From: Crossaster papposus
Lineage: Eukaryota > Echinodermata > Asteroidea > Velatida > Solasteridae
Reading direction: 5' to 3'
Assembly (NCBI GenBank): GCA_037893245.1
Contig: JBAIAA010000251.1
Coordinates: forward strand, 2,647,001-2,711,000
DNA length: 64,000 bases
Made by a program: the position numbers and the translations under genes. Below are positions 54,013 to 64,000 of this stretch, one piece after another (position 1 is the first letter of the stretch; each line of letters starts with the position of its first letter). The notes beneath the pieces were generated by a model. The model was not told the origin of the DNA. It searched no databases and saw nothing but the letters and a program-made list of their open reading frames with translations.

Positions 54013-56681
54013 GGATGGCCCGTTTGCCAGTAACGCCAAACAAGTGCAAGGTCTTTGTCACTAATCTGGGCCTGCCTCATGTCTCGTCTTGGTATTGTTG
54101 GTAGGGTGCTGGTTGCCGTCACTGATGAGATGGATGCAAATTCCGGCTCTGAGTTTCCAGCACCGGAACCACCACAACTGTTGATAAGTTGTCTCAGCTC
54201 ACCAGGGACAGCTGTAGACAGAGTGCATTCCTGCACTACTGCCTGGACGGCTTCTACCCCTACCACAACGTCTCCATGTTCGGTCTTTCTACTTAGTGCA
54301 TCTGCATTGCCATTTGTCCGACCGGACCTGAACTTAATTTCAAAGTCGAACTGGGCCAGTTGTGCAGCCCAGCGTGACTCCGTTGCCCCAAGTTTTGCTG
54401 TCCTCAAATAGCTCAACGGGTTATTGTCTGTGAAGACAACAAACCGCGAACCAAGCAGGTGGTCTCGAAACTTCTCTGTAACAGCCCATTTTAAGGCGAG
54501 CAGTTCCAGTTTGAAGGAGCTGTAATTTGCATCATTCCTCTCGGTCGGTTTGAGGCTTCTGCTGGCATAACTGATGACCACACGCCCATCATCCTGGTCT
54601 TGTGAAAGAACAGCACCAAGCCCCTTGAAACTAGCATCGGTCTCTACAATGAAGGGCTTGGTAAAGTCTGGGTAACCCAAGATGGGGGCAGTCATCAGGC
54701 ACTCCTTCATGTGTACGAAGGCAGCTTGGCATTCAGAGTCCCAGCATTGGACAAATGGCAAATTAGGGACCGACTTGGGCTTAGCACCCCTCCGATGTTT
54801 GGGGGATGCCTTTCCCATCAATGCATGAAGTGGTGCAGCTATTTTCGCAAACCCTGGAACAAACCGTCTATAATAGCTAGCCAGACCCATAAAGGATCTA
54901 AGCTCGTGCTCATTTTGAGGTGTCTTCCACTCCTTTATGGCCCGCACTTTCTCAGGATCAGTGCCTACACCGTTCTCTGACACCACATGACCTAGGAACG
55001 AGATGCGCTTCTGAAACCAGTGACACTTGCTTGGCTTGATCTTCAGCCCAAAGCTTGAGAATCGACCCAGGACCATATCTAGTCGTGCTAGCATCTCATC
55101 GATGTCTTTGGAGATAACAAGCACATCGTCCAGGTACAGCAGCAACGTCTGATAATTTTGGTCCTGGAGACAGGCCTCCATTAGGCGTTGAAAGCTAGCA
55201 GGGGCATTGCATAGCCCAAAGGGCATCCGCGTGAACTCGTACAGTCCCCCGCTGCCAACTCGGAACGCCGTCTTATGGATGTCGCCCTCCTCCATTGCAC
55301 ATTGCAAGTAACCAGACGCAAGGTCGAGCGAGCTGAAATAGCGCGACCCATGTAGTGACTCCAAGGCCTCCTCGATTCTAGGAAGTGGATACGCGTCTTG
55401 TCGGATCTTCGCATTTAGTTGACGATAATCGACGCATAACCTGAGGCTACCATCTTTCTTCTTCACTAGCACCAATGCAGAGGCATAGGGACTAGTGCTA
55501 GGTCTAATTATGCCCTGACCTGCCCACTTCTTGAGGTGTTCCCTCACCTCTGGCTGGAGCTGAGGTGGGATGTGCCGATGTGGTAGTCGTACAGGTGTAG
55601 TGTCTGTCAGCGGAATGGTGTGCTTGATTCGGTCGCAGTAACCGAAGTCATGTTCATTCAAACTAAACGCCTGAATGTGTTTCTCCAGCATCCTCCTCAA
55701 CTGAAAGGATTGCTCCTCCGTGAGGTCAGTGTCGTCCCCTAGATCAAGCATCTCAAGGAGCTTGTCAACCTTAGCCTGATCCTCTACATGTGTTTCAACT
55801 TGGCCTATTAGTACTTCCCTGTCACTAACTTGGGTCAACCCAGGACACTCCTCTCTCTCAACAATGGCTTCGTACATCACTCCTACACAAGCCCGTGGCT
55901 GGAGCAAGACATCCTCCCCTCCCAAGTTTACTACACGCATAGGCACGCAGCCATCCACCACCCTTGAGAGGGACGGAATGATGAACACATCCCGTGGGAT
56001 AGACCCTTGGGATGAATCCACTTGTTTAACCAGAGCATTGTAAGCCTCACCATGATGCCTCCCAGTGCCTGCAAGTACCACCATTGATCTCGACGGAATC
56101 CGAACTGGCCCATCGTTAGATGTCCGGACCAAACCAATAATGCCCCTGTCCTCACCTACGTGTACTCCACGGCCATTACCACAGGATGCTTCTACTCGTC
56201 TGAGTGGTGCCAAGTACAACTGTAAAACTTTAGCCAACTCGGCCACTGAAGCATCACCATCCAACTCTTGCAACTCCCCAGACAACCTGCGAAGAATATT
56301 GCTACCAATGATCCCCGGAACCTGCTGTTTTCTCCGACGCATGCCAGGGTCGGCAGAATCCTTGACGACCAAGAACCCTAACCCCTGGAAGCAGCGCCCT
56401 CCCACACGCAGGTCCAACTCCACATACCCCAGATATGGTATGCCTTGACCATTGGCAGCAGTTATCTTCAACCACGGAGTAGTGTCCACCAAACCTGTTG
56501 TGTCGCACTGAAAGTGTTGCCTGAAGAATTCCTCAGTTAACGTAGAAACTTCTGCTCCTGAATCCAGCAAACAATGGGTCTTAACCCCTTCCAGCTCTAC
56601 CACAGCCTGTGGACACTTCCCCGTGGCTTTCTCTAAAAATGGCTTCTGCCCTAATATCTGTTGAGTCACATACTTCCCCAC
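54013..56681 (-). CDS. Protease, reverse transcriptase and RNase H of the long-LTR Gypsy
   Basis: Counting from the frame opening at 56681, the protease motif LLDSGAEVSTL is at residues 38-48. RT motifs are LCVDYRQLNAK (415-425), FSSLDLASGYLQ, and LLYLDDVLVI with the YLDD active site (516-519). RNase H has VETDASFKGLGAV, ASRSLK and TDNNPLSY. The frame is intact and runs into the LTR fragment at 54012. The opening residue is GTG. The frame continues upstream through one TGA (56694-56696) into the gag zinc knuckle, so a gag-pol stop lies there. Confidence 0.92.
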
Positions 56682-56693
56682 CCACGGCTTGAC

Positions 56694-56990
56694 TCAATGC
56701 TGTGGGGGTTGGGAGTTTGATGGGGCGTTGAGGGTGGCATTTTGGGGACAATTCCTACGGATATGGCCTAGCTGCTTGCAGCCATAGCATCTAATCTGCC
56801 CACTTTGACCAGGGCGGCGCGCTGTGTTCTGTTGCAGTACACCAAGAATCTTATCAAGTTTTTCACTTTGTTCTGCGCGCCCCTGCTCCAATTTAGAAAC
56901 GCGCTCACAGAGAGTCTGCAACCCGTTTGTTTCGATTTTCTCAACGGTTGCTGCGGCTGGCTGTGCTTCTATCTCGCGCACTAAATTTGT
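56694..56990 (-). pseudogene. Gag remnant of the long-LTR Gypsy (coiled-coil and zinc knuckle)
   Basis: About 95 residues remain: a helical, probably coiled-coil segment (RVSKLEQGRAEQSEKLDKIL), then one CCHC zinc knuckle (CYGCKQLGHIRRNC) that binds RNA. It ends at TGA, in the same frame as pol. The capsid part is missing because LTR sequence takes its place from 57019 rightward. Confidence 0.8.
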
Positions 56991-57019
56991 GGTTCGCGGT
57001 GGTGGGAAATATTACTCAA

Positions 57020-57575
57020 CCGCAATATTTCGAAATCACACAATTAAAAGAACTAAAAGTATAAACTAATGCCTAATAAAATTACAAGTATAAAAAGAAA
57101 AGAATAATTTTACCTGCTAAGTTGGCTAGAGGAGAACCTGAACAAGTCCAGCACAAGCTTTAGTATAATGCAGACGATTGCAGCTGCCAACTGGCACGAC
57201 TAGCACAGAGCAGGTCCCAACACAAGGTGCCCAGCCCTGTCTCGAGCAACCGCTCAACTTTTTCGTGAGGGCAATAACCCTAGTAAGGCCAGTACCCATC
57301 CACGTCATCAGACCATGATCGATCAAAGCCGATGTTAAGAGTCCAAACCGCACGAATTCGAGTAACACACAAGATTTGGGTGAGACCCTGAGATTTAATA
57401 GCGCTCTAACTGTGGTAAGATTGATGGCTCTGGCAGCAAGCTTTGAATTAAAGGGAACCTTAAATGTTAGTATAAAATAAACAGGAAAATCTTAAAGGTT
57501 AGTATCATCGTAAATGATATGTAAAATACACAAAAGTGGCTAACTACAAAAGGAATATAGAAAATCAAAAGAAAC
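57020..57575 (-). repeat. 556-bp LTR fragment replacing the gag start
   Basis: It aligns without gaps to 51317-51872 of the LTR. It differs from both full LTRs at two or more places (CACAGAG for CACGGAG; CAAGGTG for CAAAGTG), so it derives from another copy or is older. Confidence 0.92.
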
Positions 57576-57635
57576 AATAGACTGGAAATCTATTGGGGTT
57601 TCCCCGCACAGGTTCGAATCCTGTCTACGACGCCA
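57576..57635 (+). other. 60-nt 3' half of tRNA-Ser copied into the retrotransposon primer site
   Basis: Anticodon stem ATAGA/TCTAT with loop CTGGAAA (anticodon GGA), a long variable arm (GGGG TTT CCCC), a perfect T arm (ACAGG TTCGAAT CCTGT), a 3' acceptor strand and CCA are all present. Eukaryotic tRNA genes do not encode CCA, so this was copied from mature tRNA. The 5' half is absent and it cannot be a tRNA gene. Confidence 0.88.
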
Positions 57636-57638
57636 AAT

Positions 57639-59213
57639 TGTGAGCCATATTTTTAACCATCAAGGATCAAGGCACACAGAAACCAGGATGCAGTGGCATG
57701 TACTTTAATAGGACACGGTTAAAACAAAAACCCTGTCAATAACATAAGAAATAAACAAAATAATTACAATTAAGATATGCAAAATAAAACCTGTAATAAA
57801 CTTTAAAATACATTTTAACATTTGTAAGTCATTTACTGGCCAGTCGGTGTTAAAATATATCATCAATGCAAATCGCGGCTTGATATACCAGATCCCTTGT
57901 TTCTAGAAAGCGAGTAACAAATAATAATTTGTCAATGGCCAAATCTTCAACTTCAAGAAAAACAACATGGTTCTGGCATATAATTCAGGATAAAAATAAA
58001 ACAAAACCACAAACTGACCATCAGTCAGTACATACCCCATCCAACCTAGTAATATGAGGCTATAATGGTTCTTCTAGACCCAGTGGCACCAAGGCCAACT
58101 GCATGGCTAGGCCCAGTAAATCTTGGCACAATCCAGCTGTTGTTTCACCCTATTATAAGGTCAAAAGATCAACAATACAATTTACTCCAGTGGCCTTTGA
58201 CTGAAATAGAACAACTTTACGTTGATTTTCTTATTTAGCCAAATCACGACAAAAATGTTTAAACAGAACCTTATGGTCTTTACATTACTAAACAATTATA
58301 AAATCCAAAGTTAAATACAATATTAAATGATATTTTACTAGCAGAAGACCAAGAGGCAAAAACGATTACATGCACATGTATGTATATGCCGTATGTTGAA
58401 TTATATAAACACAAAAGGAATTTACAGTTTCATCAGCAGTCCGTAACTCAACACGCGTTGTATGTGCGCTGTACTTAACTTTCACTTTAAGAATAACACA
58501 ATATTTTCCATTGAGAGAACATCCTTGCAATCAGACTGGGATTAAATTTACTTCATCTTTTGTCATCAAAGATTCAAGGAACAATGACATTAATCCAACA
58601 TGAGAGAAATATCACTTTATCCGCAATATTTCGAAATCACACAATTAAAAGAACTAAAAGTATAAACTAATGCCTAATAAAATTACAAGTATAAAAAGAA
58701 AAGAATAATTTTACCTGCTAAGTTGGCTAGAGGAGAACCTGAACAAGTCCAGCACAAGCTTTAGTATAATGCAGACGATTGCAGCTGCCAACTGGCACGA
58801 CTAGCACGGAGCAGGTCCCAACACAAAGTGCCCAGCCCTGTCTCGAGCAACCGCTCAACTTTTTCGTGAGGGCAATAACCCTAGTAAGGCCAGTACCCAT
58901 CCACGTCATCAGACCATGATCGATCAAAGCCGATGTTAAGAGTCCAAACCGCACGAATTCGAGTAACACACAAGATTTGGGTGAGACCCTGAGATTTAAT
59001 AGCGCTCTAACTGTGGTAAGATTGATGGCTCTGGCAGCAAGCTTTGAATTAAAGGGAACCTTAAATGTTAGTATAAAATAAACAGGAAAATCTTAAAGGT
59101 TAGTATCATCGTAAATGATATGTAAAATACACAAAAGTGGCTAACTACAAAAGGAATATAGAAAATCAAAAGAAACTATATAAAATAAAAGTGCCTATAT
59201 TCACTCGGTTACA
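57639..59213 (-). repeat. 5' LTR of the long-LTR Gypsy
   Basis: This 1575-bp direct repeat partners 50335-51909. The primer tRNA copy ends three bases to its left (CCA at 57633-57635). Confidence 0.95.
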
Positions 59214-60180
59214 TTTACAAGCATCGATGTTGTTTCTATGTACACAAATGTCCGAAAGACGGAAGCAATCCAATGCGTTTGCAATGCCCTCGAAAACACA
59301 AACCATAACCATCCGATCACAAAACCACCCTCGACTTACATCCCAAAACTTCTGGAACTCATTCTTGGCCGCAACTGTTTCCAATTCGGAAATAAGTTCT
59401 TTCTCCAGAAAATTGGTTGTGCAATGGGCTCTACATCCAGCCCTGAAATTTGTAACATCACATTGCACGACTTAGAAAAAGCGGATAACATCCTCACATG
59501 GTGGCGCTATAGAGACGATATACTGGTCATCTACAACGGAGCTCTGAACGAATTCCCAAATCTCGTCACGGAGATAAGCAAGATGCACCCAACTATAAAA
59601 TTCACATACGAAGCCTCTGACTCATCAATCAACTACCTTGACTTAACTATATTCAAAGGAGACCGTTTCCATAAAACAGGAATCCTAGACACCAAAGTCT
59701 ATACCAAACCAACGTAAACCTTCCAATATCTCCATAAAACATCATCCCACCCACCCCATATTTTCAAAGCGTTCATATACGGAGAAACACTCCGCTATAC
59801 GCTAGAAACACCAACAACGCGGATGACTTCCACAACAAAGTCAAAACATTCTCAGAGAAACTAACCACAAGAGGTTACAATCCCAATGAGACCAAAACAG
59901 CGACAACCAAAGTCTCACATGCCGACCGAACGAGACTGATACACAACACGAAATATGGAGAAAAAACAAAACAAATTCCACTTGTCTTCACAACCACCTA
60001 CAGCCCAGCCATAAACCACGGTGGCACACATCTAGCAATAAACAAACACTGGAACTTAATCCAAGGCAATCAAATACTTTCGGAACTATTTCCGAAACCT
60101 CCATTCATTGCCTTCAAAAAAGCCCAATATATTCTGGAGAAACTTATAAGAGCTAAACTATCACAGCAAAATTAAAAGCT
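59214..60180 (+). pseudogene. Penelope-like reverse transcriptase, catalytic half
   Basis: After the Gypsy element the frame reads TSIDVVSMYTNV, QKIGCAMGSTSSPEICN and RYRDDILVIYNG (the YxDD active site), then VYTKPT. An in-frame TAA follows at about 59715. Next come TFQYLHKTSSHPPH in the same frame, a frame change near 59815, and a thumb-like region ending at a stop near 60175 (KAQYILEKLIRAKLSQ). The order matches Penelope-like reverse transcriptases. Downstream to 60545 there is only a 74-codon frame without the GIY-YIG endonuclease that canonical Penelope has. Confidence 0.8.
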
Positions 60181-60661
60181 CGAACCACTCTCAACGCAGA
60201 CTCTGGCTTTTTCGAACAACAAATTGAACCAGACGAAACCCTCAACACATTGCTCTCCCTACTGGAGGAACAATTTGAAACCGACTAAAAAAAATATACA
60301 TATGGCTCAAACCAAACTTACATGATTGGAATATACCCAATCCCAGCCACAACTTTTCCGCGAGTCAGCAGGAACTGAAGAGTGCCCAAACAGCAAGGCA
60401 CGAAAGCATGCTATTGCTAACAAGATGATTTGCGAACATAATCCTCTGCTCGCACCACTAATCACATTTGATTATTCAACCTATCATAGTCACTCAATCT
60501 CTTATGTCCGCCCCCCTACATTTCAATCGGACATAACCGGCAAAGACTAAGTCATGCTTAAAATTAATTTGTTTAAGCCACACAGGTCACAGAGTAATGA
60601 ATGTGATAGTGCCATCCCTCTCTCCAAATCAAAAATGAACATAAAAGGAATTCCCTTAAAA

Positions 60662-61160
60662 TTTGGTATTCTGCACTAATTGACCCTTGGCTCTAATTAC
60701 AGTCCTAATTGTAATAATTTATGAAACCAAATACCATATTCCTGTCCCTCAATACCAAAACAATGTAAATCAGCCAGAGAACAATGATCAAAAGTGCATT
60801 TAGGTGTGAAAAGCAGGTACAAACTCATCCCGTGAAGAAAAAGAGAAAGTCCAATGGTTACGGAGATATTCGCAAAAGAAGTAAATAATTCTTTAACAAT
60901 TTCCATTATTTTAGATATTTTGATATGCTGTGCGTGATTTATTATAAGAGAAATTGCAAAATTATTTACACCATTGTATACAAAAGGTAAAGTAAACAAT
61001 TTCTTGTGAAAAAATGAAATTTGCACTTACTGACCTTTGACCTTAATTACTGACCTAATTAGACAATTTTGAGAAACACAAACAAGATATTCAGATTCAG
61101 CACAAAATTACCGTTCAGAATCACCTATTTGTTTGCTTTTCCTCAAAAATGCCTCATGCA
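60662..61160 (-). repeat. Right inverted repeat of the Penelope-like element
   Basis: This is the reverse-complement partner of 47626-48125. The divergence between arms exceeds that between the LTRs of the inserted Gypsy, so the host element is older. Confidence 0.85.
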
Positions 61161-61328
61161 GTCATATTTTCTCAAAATCAAACCAGTCTACATGGACTAT
61201 TGTTCCGATTTTAGTTTCAAGGGAAATGCGGGATAGCTTTTCTGCAGGTTAGTGTAGTTGTCGTGAGTGAACGCCATGTTGATACTGCTATAGTGTCAGT
61301 TCAGACTTGCAAAGGCGGTCAATACTAA
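61161..61328. other. Short spacer right of the Penelope-like element, possible helicase leader exon
   Basis: On the minus strand an ATG at 61276 opens 26 codons (MAFTHDNYTNLQ) ending in a stop before any good donor. It lies where a leader exon of RecQ gene 2 could be, but this is weak. Confidence 0.2.
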
Positions 61329-61937
61329 TACCCCAGTCACAATTGGCTTGCGATGGGTTTGCGATTAGTTTGCGGCGGATTTCTAGGCATTTTCGGCCGG
61401 GGCCCCACGGGACTCCTTGCGGCTGCCGGGTCAATTTTTGGCATCGGGCGGGCATCGAGTTACTTTTAACTCGGACTTAAAACCTGGTGCGGCGTTTCGC
61501 ATCGCAAACTGATCGCCAATAAATCGGTCGATGCCTAGCTGATGTCCCGCAGGGCATCGCACACGTCGGGCGGGCGCCGAGCCAAATTTTGGACAACCCA
61601 GACAATCAATATATCGGCCAGGCGCCGCCCACACGCCGGCCGGGTCCCGCCAGGCGTCCGGCCGACTTGGCGGTGCCTGGCCGGAAATCGGTCATGCATC
61701 GGCCGGGGCTCGCAGGGTAAAAAAAGCGGCTCATCTACATCTACATCTACACACAGTTTATCACACAAGTTTCATAGTACAAGTACTACATCTCTTCTTC
61801 AGCCACCAATGCAACAAGAACCAGGTTGTAGCGGTATAGCGTGCAAACGCCAACCTCTCCCTCAACCGGGCGACCTACACGCGCTGTGCAGGTCCCCGCA
61901 AGCGTTGTGGAGGTATCAACGGCATTTTCTTATTTAA

Positions 61938-63020
61938 TGGCCCTGTCACACCAGAACATTTTAGGCCAACGCGTGAGTAGCGTGTTGTAATTTTGGCAAC
62001 ACGCTGGCAAACGCTAACCAACGCTAGGCCAGCGTTAGCAACACGATGAGCGCGTTACTAACACGCTGGGACACGCTGTCATACGCGGCGCGTTTTAGAT
62101 TCGTTACTCACGCGTCGAACACGCTAGGCGATCGTTATCAACCCGCTACTCACACGCTGGCGTACGCCGGGGTACGCTTGGGACACGCTGGTTATGGCCC
62201 TGCCACACCAGGACGTTTTAGGCTAATGCATGAGTAGCGCGTTAAAAATAGTTGATACGCTGGCAATTGCTGAACTTTCACAGAAAAAGTCAAGTGGAAC
62301 CGTGATTTCAGCGTGTTCATACAGGTTGATAACGGGTTCATAGCGTATGCCAGCGCGTTAGTAGCGTGTGAGGAACGCGCTCAGCGTGTAAGGAACGCAT
62401 CACTGATTTATAGTAAAAATACGACAGCGGGTCGCCAGCGTGAGAGTAGTGGGTTGGTAACGATCGTCTAGCGCGTTCGACGCGTGAGTAACGGCCTTCT
62501 TGCGCGCCGCTAGCGTGTGCAGTCACACGCTGGCAAACGCTGAATTTTTTTAGGTATGTTGAAAAACGAATTTTTGTCTCAGCGTGTGACAGCGTGTTCC
62601 AGCGTGTGGGTAACGCGCTCAGCGCGTTGCGAACGCTGGCCTAGCATTGGTCAGCGTTTACCCGCGTGTTGCCGAAATTTCAACACGTTGGCCTAAAACG
62701 TTCTGGTGTGACAGGGCCATTACTGTAGTAGCGCGTCATCTTTGTGTACAACTAATCATGTGGTCGTTGCCGTATGCTGGCGCGCGTTGGACCGCGCTAC
62801 TCACGCGCTGGGCAGTCGTTCATCAGTCGTCGAGCGCGTTATTAACGCGTTATTCACGCGCTGGCGAACGCTATGAACTCGTTATTAACGCGTTATGGAC
62901 ACGCTGAAATCACTGTTCAACTTGACTTTTTCTGTGGAAGTTCAGCGTTTGCCAGCGTATCAACTATTTTTAACGCGCTACTCACGCGTTGGCCTAAAAC
63001 GTTCTAGTGTGACAGGACCA
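61938..63020. mobile_element. MITE with TGGCCCTGTCACACCAGAAC ends, middle of three
   Basis: The ends TGGCCCTGTCACACCAGAAC and the complement of GTTCTAGTGTGACAGGACCA are inverted. TTAA flanks both sides (61934-61937, 63021-63024). The interior repeats ACGCTGG/CCAGCGT words many times. It holds a further copy at 62195-62719. Confidence 0.82.
62195..62719. mobile_element. MITE with TGGCCCTGCCACACCAGGAC ends, innermost of three
   Basis: The inverted ends have TTA duplicated at 62192-62194 and 62720-62722. It is the same family as the element it sits in, since the first 30 bases match apart from a few differences. Confidence 0.82.
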
Positions 63021-63696
63021 TTAAGAAGGTCAGAGGAGAGCTTCTGCCGCCGGCCGTTGATCGCTGGCCACTCGACAGGTACACTACAGATGCCCGTCCG
63101 GCCGCCGAACGACCTGTAAGAAATGGTTGGCACCCTGCCGGATACCGCAGGGGTATCGCAAGGACATAAGCAGGACACCGGACGAGTGCCTGCCGGACAC
63201 CGGCCGATAAACGGGCCAATAATTCGACCCCATTTCCAAGAAAGTCGGCCGATCGCCGGTCGGCGACCCCCCGGGCCTCGTCATGGCAGCGTACGGGGCA
63301 CTTTTAATTGTGACTGTGACCGCCATATTGCACGATCTTTCGCCGACCTCTACACGCCGGCCGATGCCTAGAAATCGCACACGCCGCCCGGGCTCCGCTT
63401 TAATTGTGACTAGGGTATAAGTAAGAGTAACATGATACCCACTGGCAAACATCCAAAAACTCTAGGCAAACTGGCTACGCACCGACAGATCAAGGACAAA
63501 CGTAAATTATGAGATAGGTTGTATAATATATATCATGTACCGTATTCACTGAGGCAGAAATAAAGAGAGAATGTCATGTTTTAACTTGTTGTTTTTATTA
63601 GAGTGAGCTTTTCAATCTTGAAAGTGTTGTACATAATAAAGAAATTAAAGCTATGCATATTTGTGGATCCGGTCCCAGTTATCAAGGTGCAAGGCC

Positions 63697-63960
63697 TTTA
63701 CCACTTTGTCAAGAACCTCCCCGCGATGGCCAGTCCACCCATGGTAAAAACATGGCATGGCCATGCAGGCCCAGGCCCCCTTTCGTGTTCGAAAAACAAA
63801 CGGTCCATTTGAGATATGACTCTATCTCTCTCTGGCTCTATGGGGGAGCATGCCCATAATATTTTTGTTCTCGCCATTGGAATCTGAGATGTCACCCTGA
63901 AGGGAGGGGAGATGAACGTGCCTTATAGTTTCACTTCGGAATTCCGTGCACCACTTATGG
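63697..63960 (-). repeat. Interspersed repeat, copy 2
   Basis: This is the reverse-complement relative of 28793-29035, with about 10-20 small differences, including a few bases inserted near the GGGCCTGG block. The stretch 63421-63696 before it shows nothing recognisable. Confidence 0.8.
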
Positions 63961-63964
63961 CCAA

Positions 63965-63981
63965 CCCCCCCCCCCCCCCCC
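63965..63981. repeat. Poly-C homopolymer, 17 bases
   Basis: This uninterrupted C run lies near the window edge, adjacent to interspersed repeat copy 2. Confidence 0.9.
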
Positions 63982-64000
63982 TTACACCACTAGATATGGT

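Larger units (their letters stand above)
50335..59213 (-). mobile_element. Gypsy/Ty3 retrotransposon with long LTRs and a scrambled interior
   Basis: LTRs at 50335-51909 and 57639-59213 are both exactly 1575 bp and look identical (TGTGAG...TTACA). The target site in the Penelope-like gene shows ATTA (50331-50334) against TTTA (59214-59217), an imperfect 4-bp duplication. The sense polypurine tract (CTTGGGAGGAA) abuts the 3' LTR at 51910. Internal order in sense: 5' LTR, 60-nt tRNA-Ser copy, 556-bp LTR fragment, truncated gag, protease-RT-RNase H, 53-bp pol duplication around a 352-bp LTR fragment, integrase, 3' LTR. The equal LTRs mean recent insertion. The rearrangements must have happened before or during that reverse transcription. 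Confidence 0.93.
47626..61160 (+). mobile_element. Penelope-like retroelement between 500-bp inverted repeats, split by a Gypsy element
   Basis: Reverse-transcriptase fragments of Penelope type lie at 49400-50334 and 59214-60180. A Gypsy element (50335-59213) separates them exactly between the finger region and the catalytic core. The whole is bounded by inverted repeats at 47626-48125 and 60662-61160. Penelope-like elements are known to carry terminal repeats in direct or inverted orientation, so the repeats probably belong to the element. I found no clear target duplication outside them and no GIY-YIG endonuclease domain. Confidence 0.7.
61329..63417. mobile_element. Harbinger-like element with TACCCCAGTCACAATT ends, outermost of three
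   Basis: The termini TACCCCAGTCACAATT and (complement) TACCCTAGTCACAATT are inverted, with TAA duplicated at 61326-61328 and 63418-63420. The remaining own sequence is very GC-rich (GGCCGG motifs) and non-coding. It contains the 61938-63020 element. Confidence 0.85.

Noticed and set aside
57576..57635. tRNA-Ser gene
   Set aside because: The 5' half is missing and CCA is encoded, so it is a reverse-transcribed primer tRNA fragment.

Overview
This is a window of animal nuclear DNA with introns and GT-AG splice sites, and most of it is transposable elements of many classes. The mix of families (Gypsy/Ty3, Penelope-like, Academ-like, CACTA/EnSpm-like, Harbinger-like, Helitron-like, tRNA-derived SINEs, fold-back elements) fits a marine invertebrate genome, perhaps a deuterostome such as a lancelet, hemichordate or echinoderm. 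I cannot name the species. I see no rRNA genes, no CRISPR array and no complete single-copy housekeeping gene.

Layout, left to right. Positions 1-9572 hold a minus-strand multi-exon gene for a SAM-domain protein. Its first intron contains a CACTA/EnSpm-type transposase gene on the same strand. That transposase is broken by one in-frame stop and by a 3.8 kb TTAA-flanked inverted-repeat element, which itself carries a Harbinger-like element and a tRNA-derived SINE. Positions 10232-20299 are a young Gypsy element with a second young Gypsy element nested in its pol gene. Both have LTRs that look identical and clear 5-bp target duplications. Positions 21318-24529 are a RecQ-like helicase gene with two frameshifts. 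Positions 24530-28612 are a cluster of interleaved inverted repeats. Positions 28793-34330 hold interspersed repeats, a Harbinger-like MITE, two head-to-tail Helitron-like units and a SINE.

Positions 34678-39242 are a plus-strand, phase-consistent gene for a transposase-like protein with two PHD fingers (resembling DUF6589). It converges at 125 bp on a second RecQ-like helicase gene (minus strand, 39368 upward). The pair may be the core of one large Academ-type transposon. That helicase is cut at its first recognisable exon by a 4.4 kb Academ-type element (43172-47586), whose single long reading frame joins a transposase, an XPG/FEN-like nuclease and an eight-cysteine domain. Next to it, 47626-61160 is a decayed Penelope-like element between 500-bp inverted repeats. 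It is split by an 8.9 kb Gypsy element with identical-length 1575-bp LTRs. This last copy has a scrambled interior: two extra LTR pieces, a 53-bp duplication of pol, and a 60-nt reverse-transcribed half of tRNA-Ser ending in CCA. Positions 61329-63417 hold three Harbinger-like elements nested like dolls.

Reading frames, splice phases, LTR ends and target duplications were read directly from the bases. Family names come from motif recognition without database searches.
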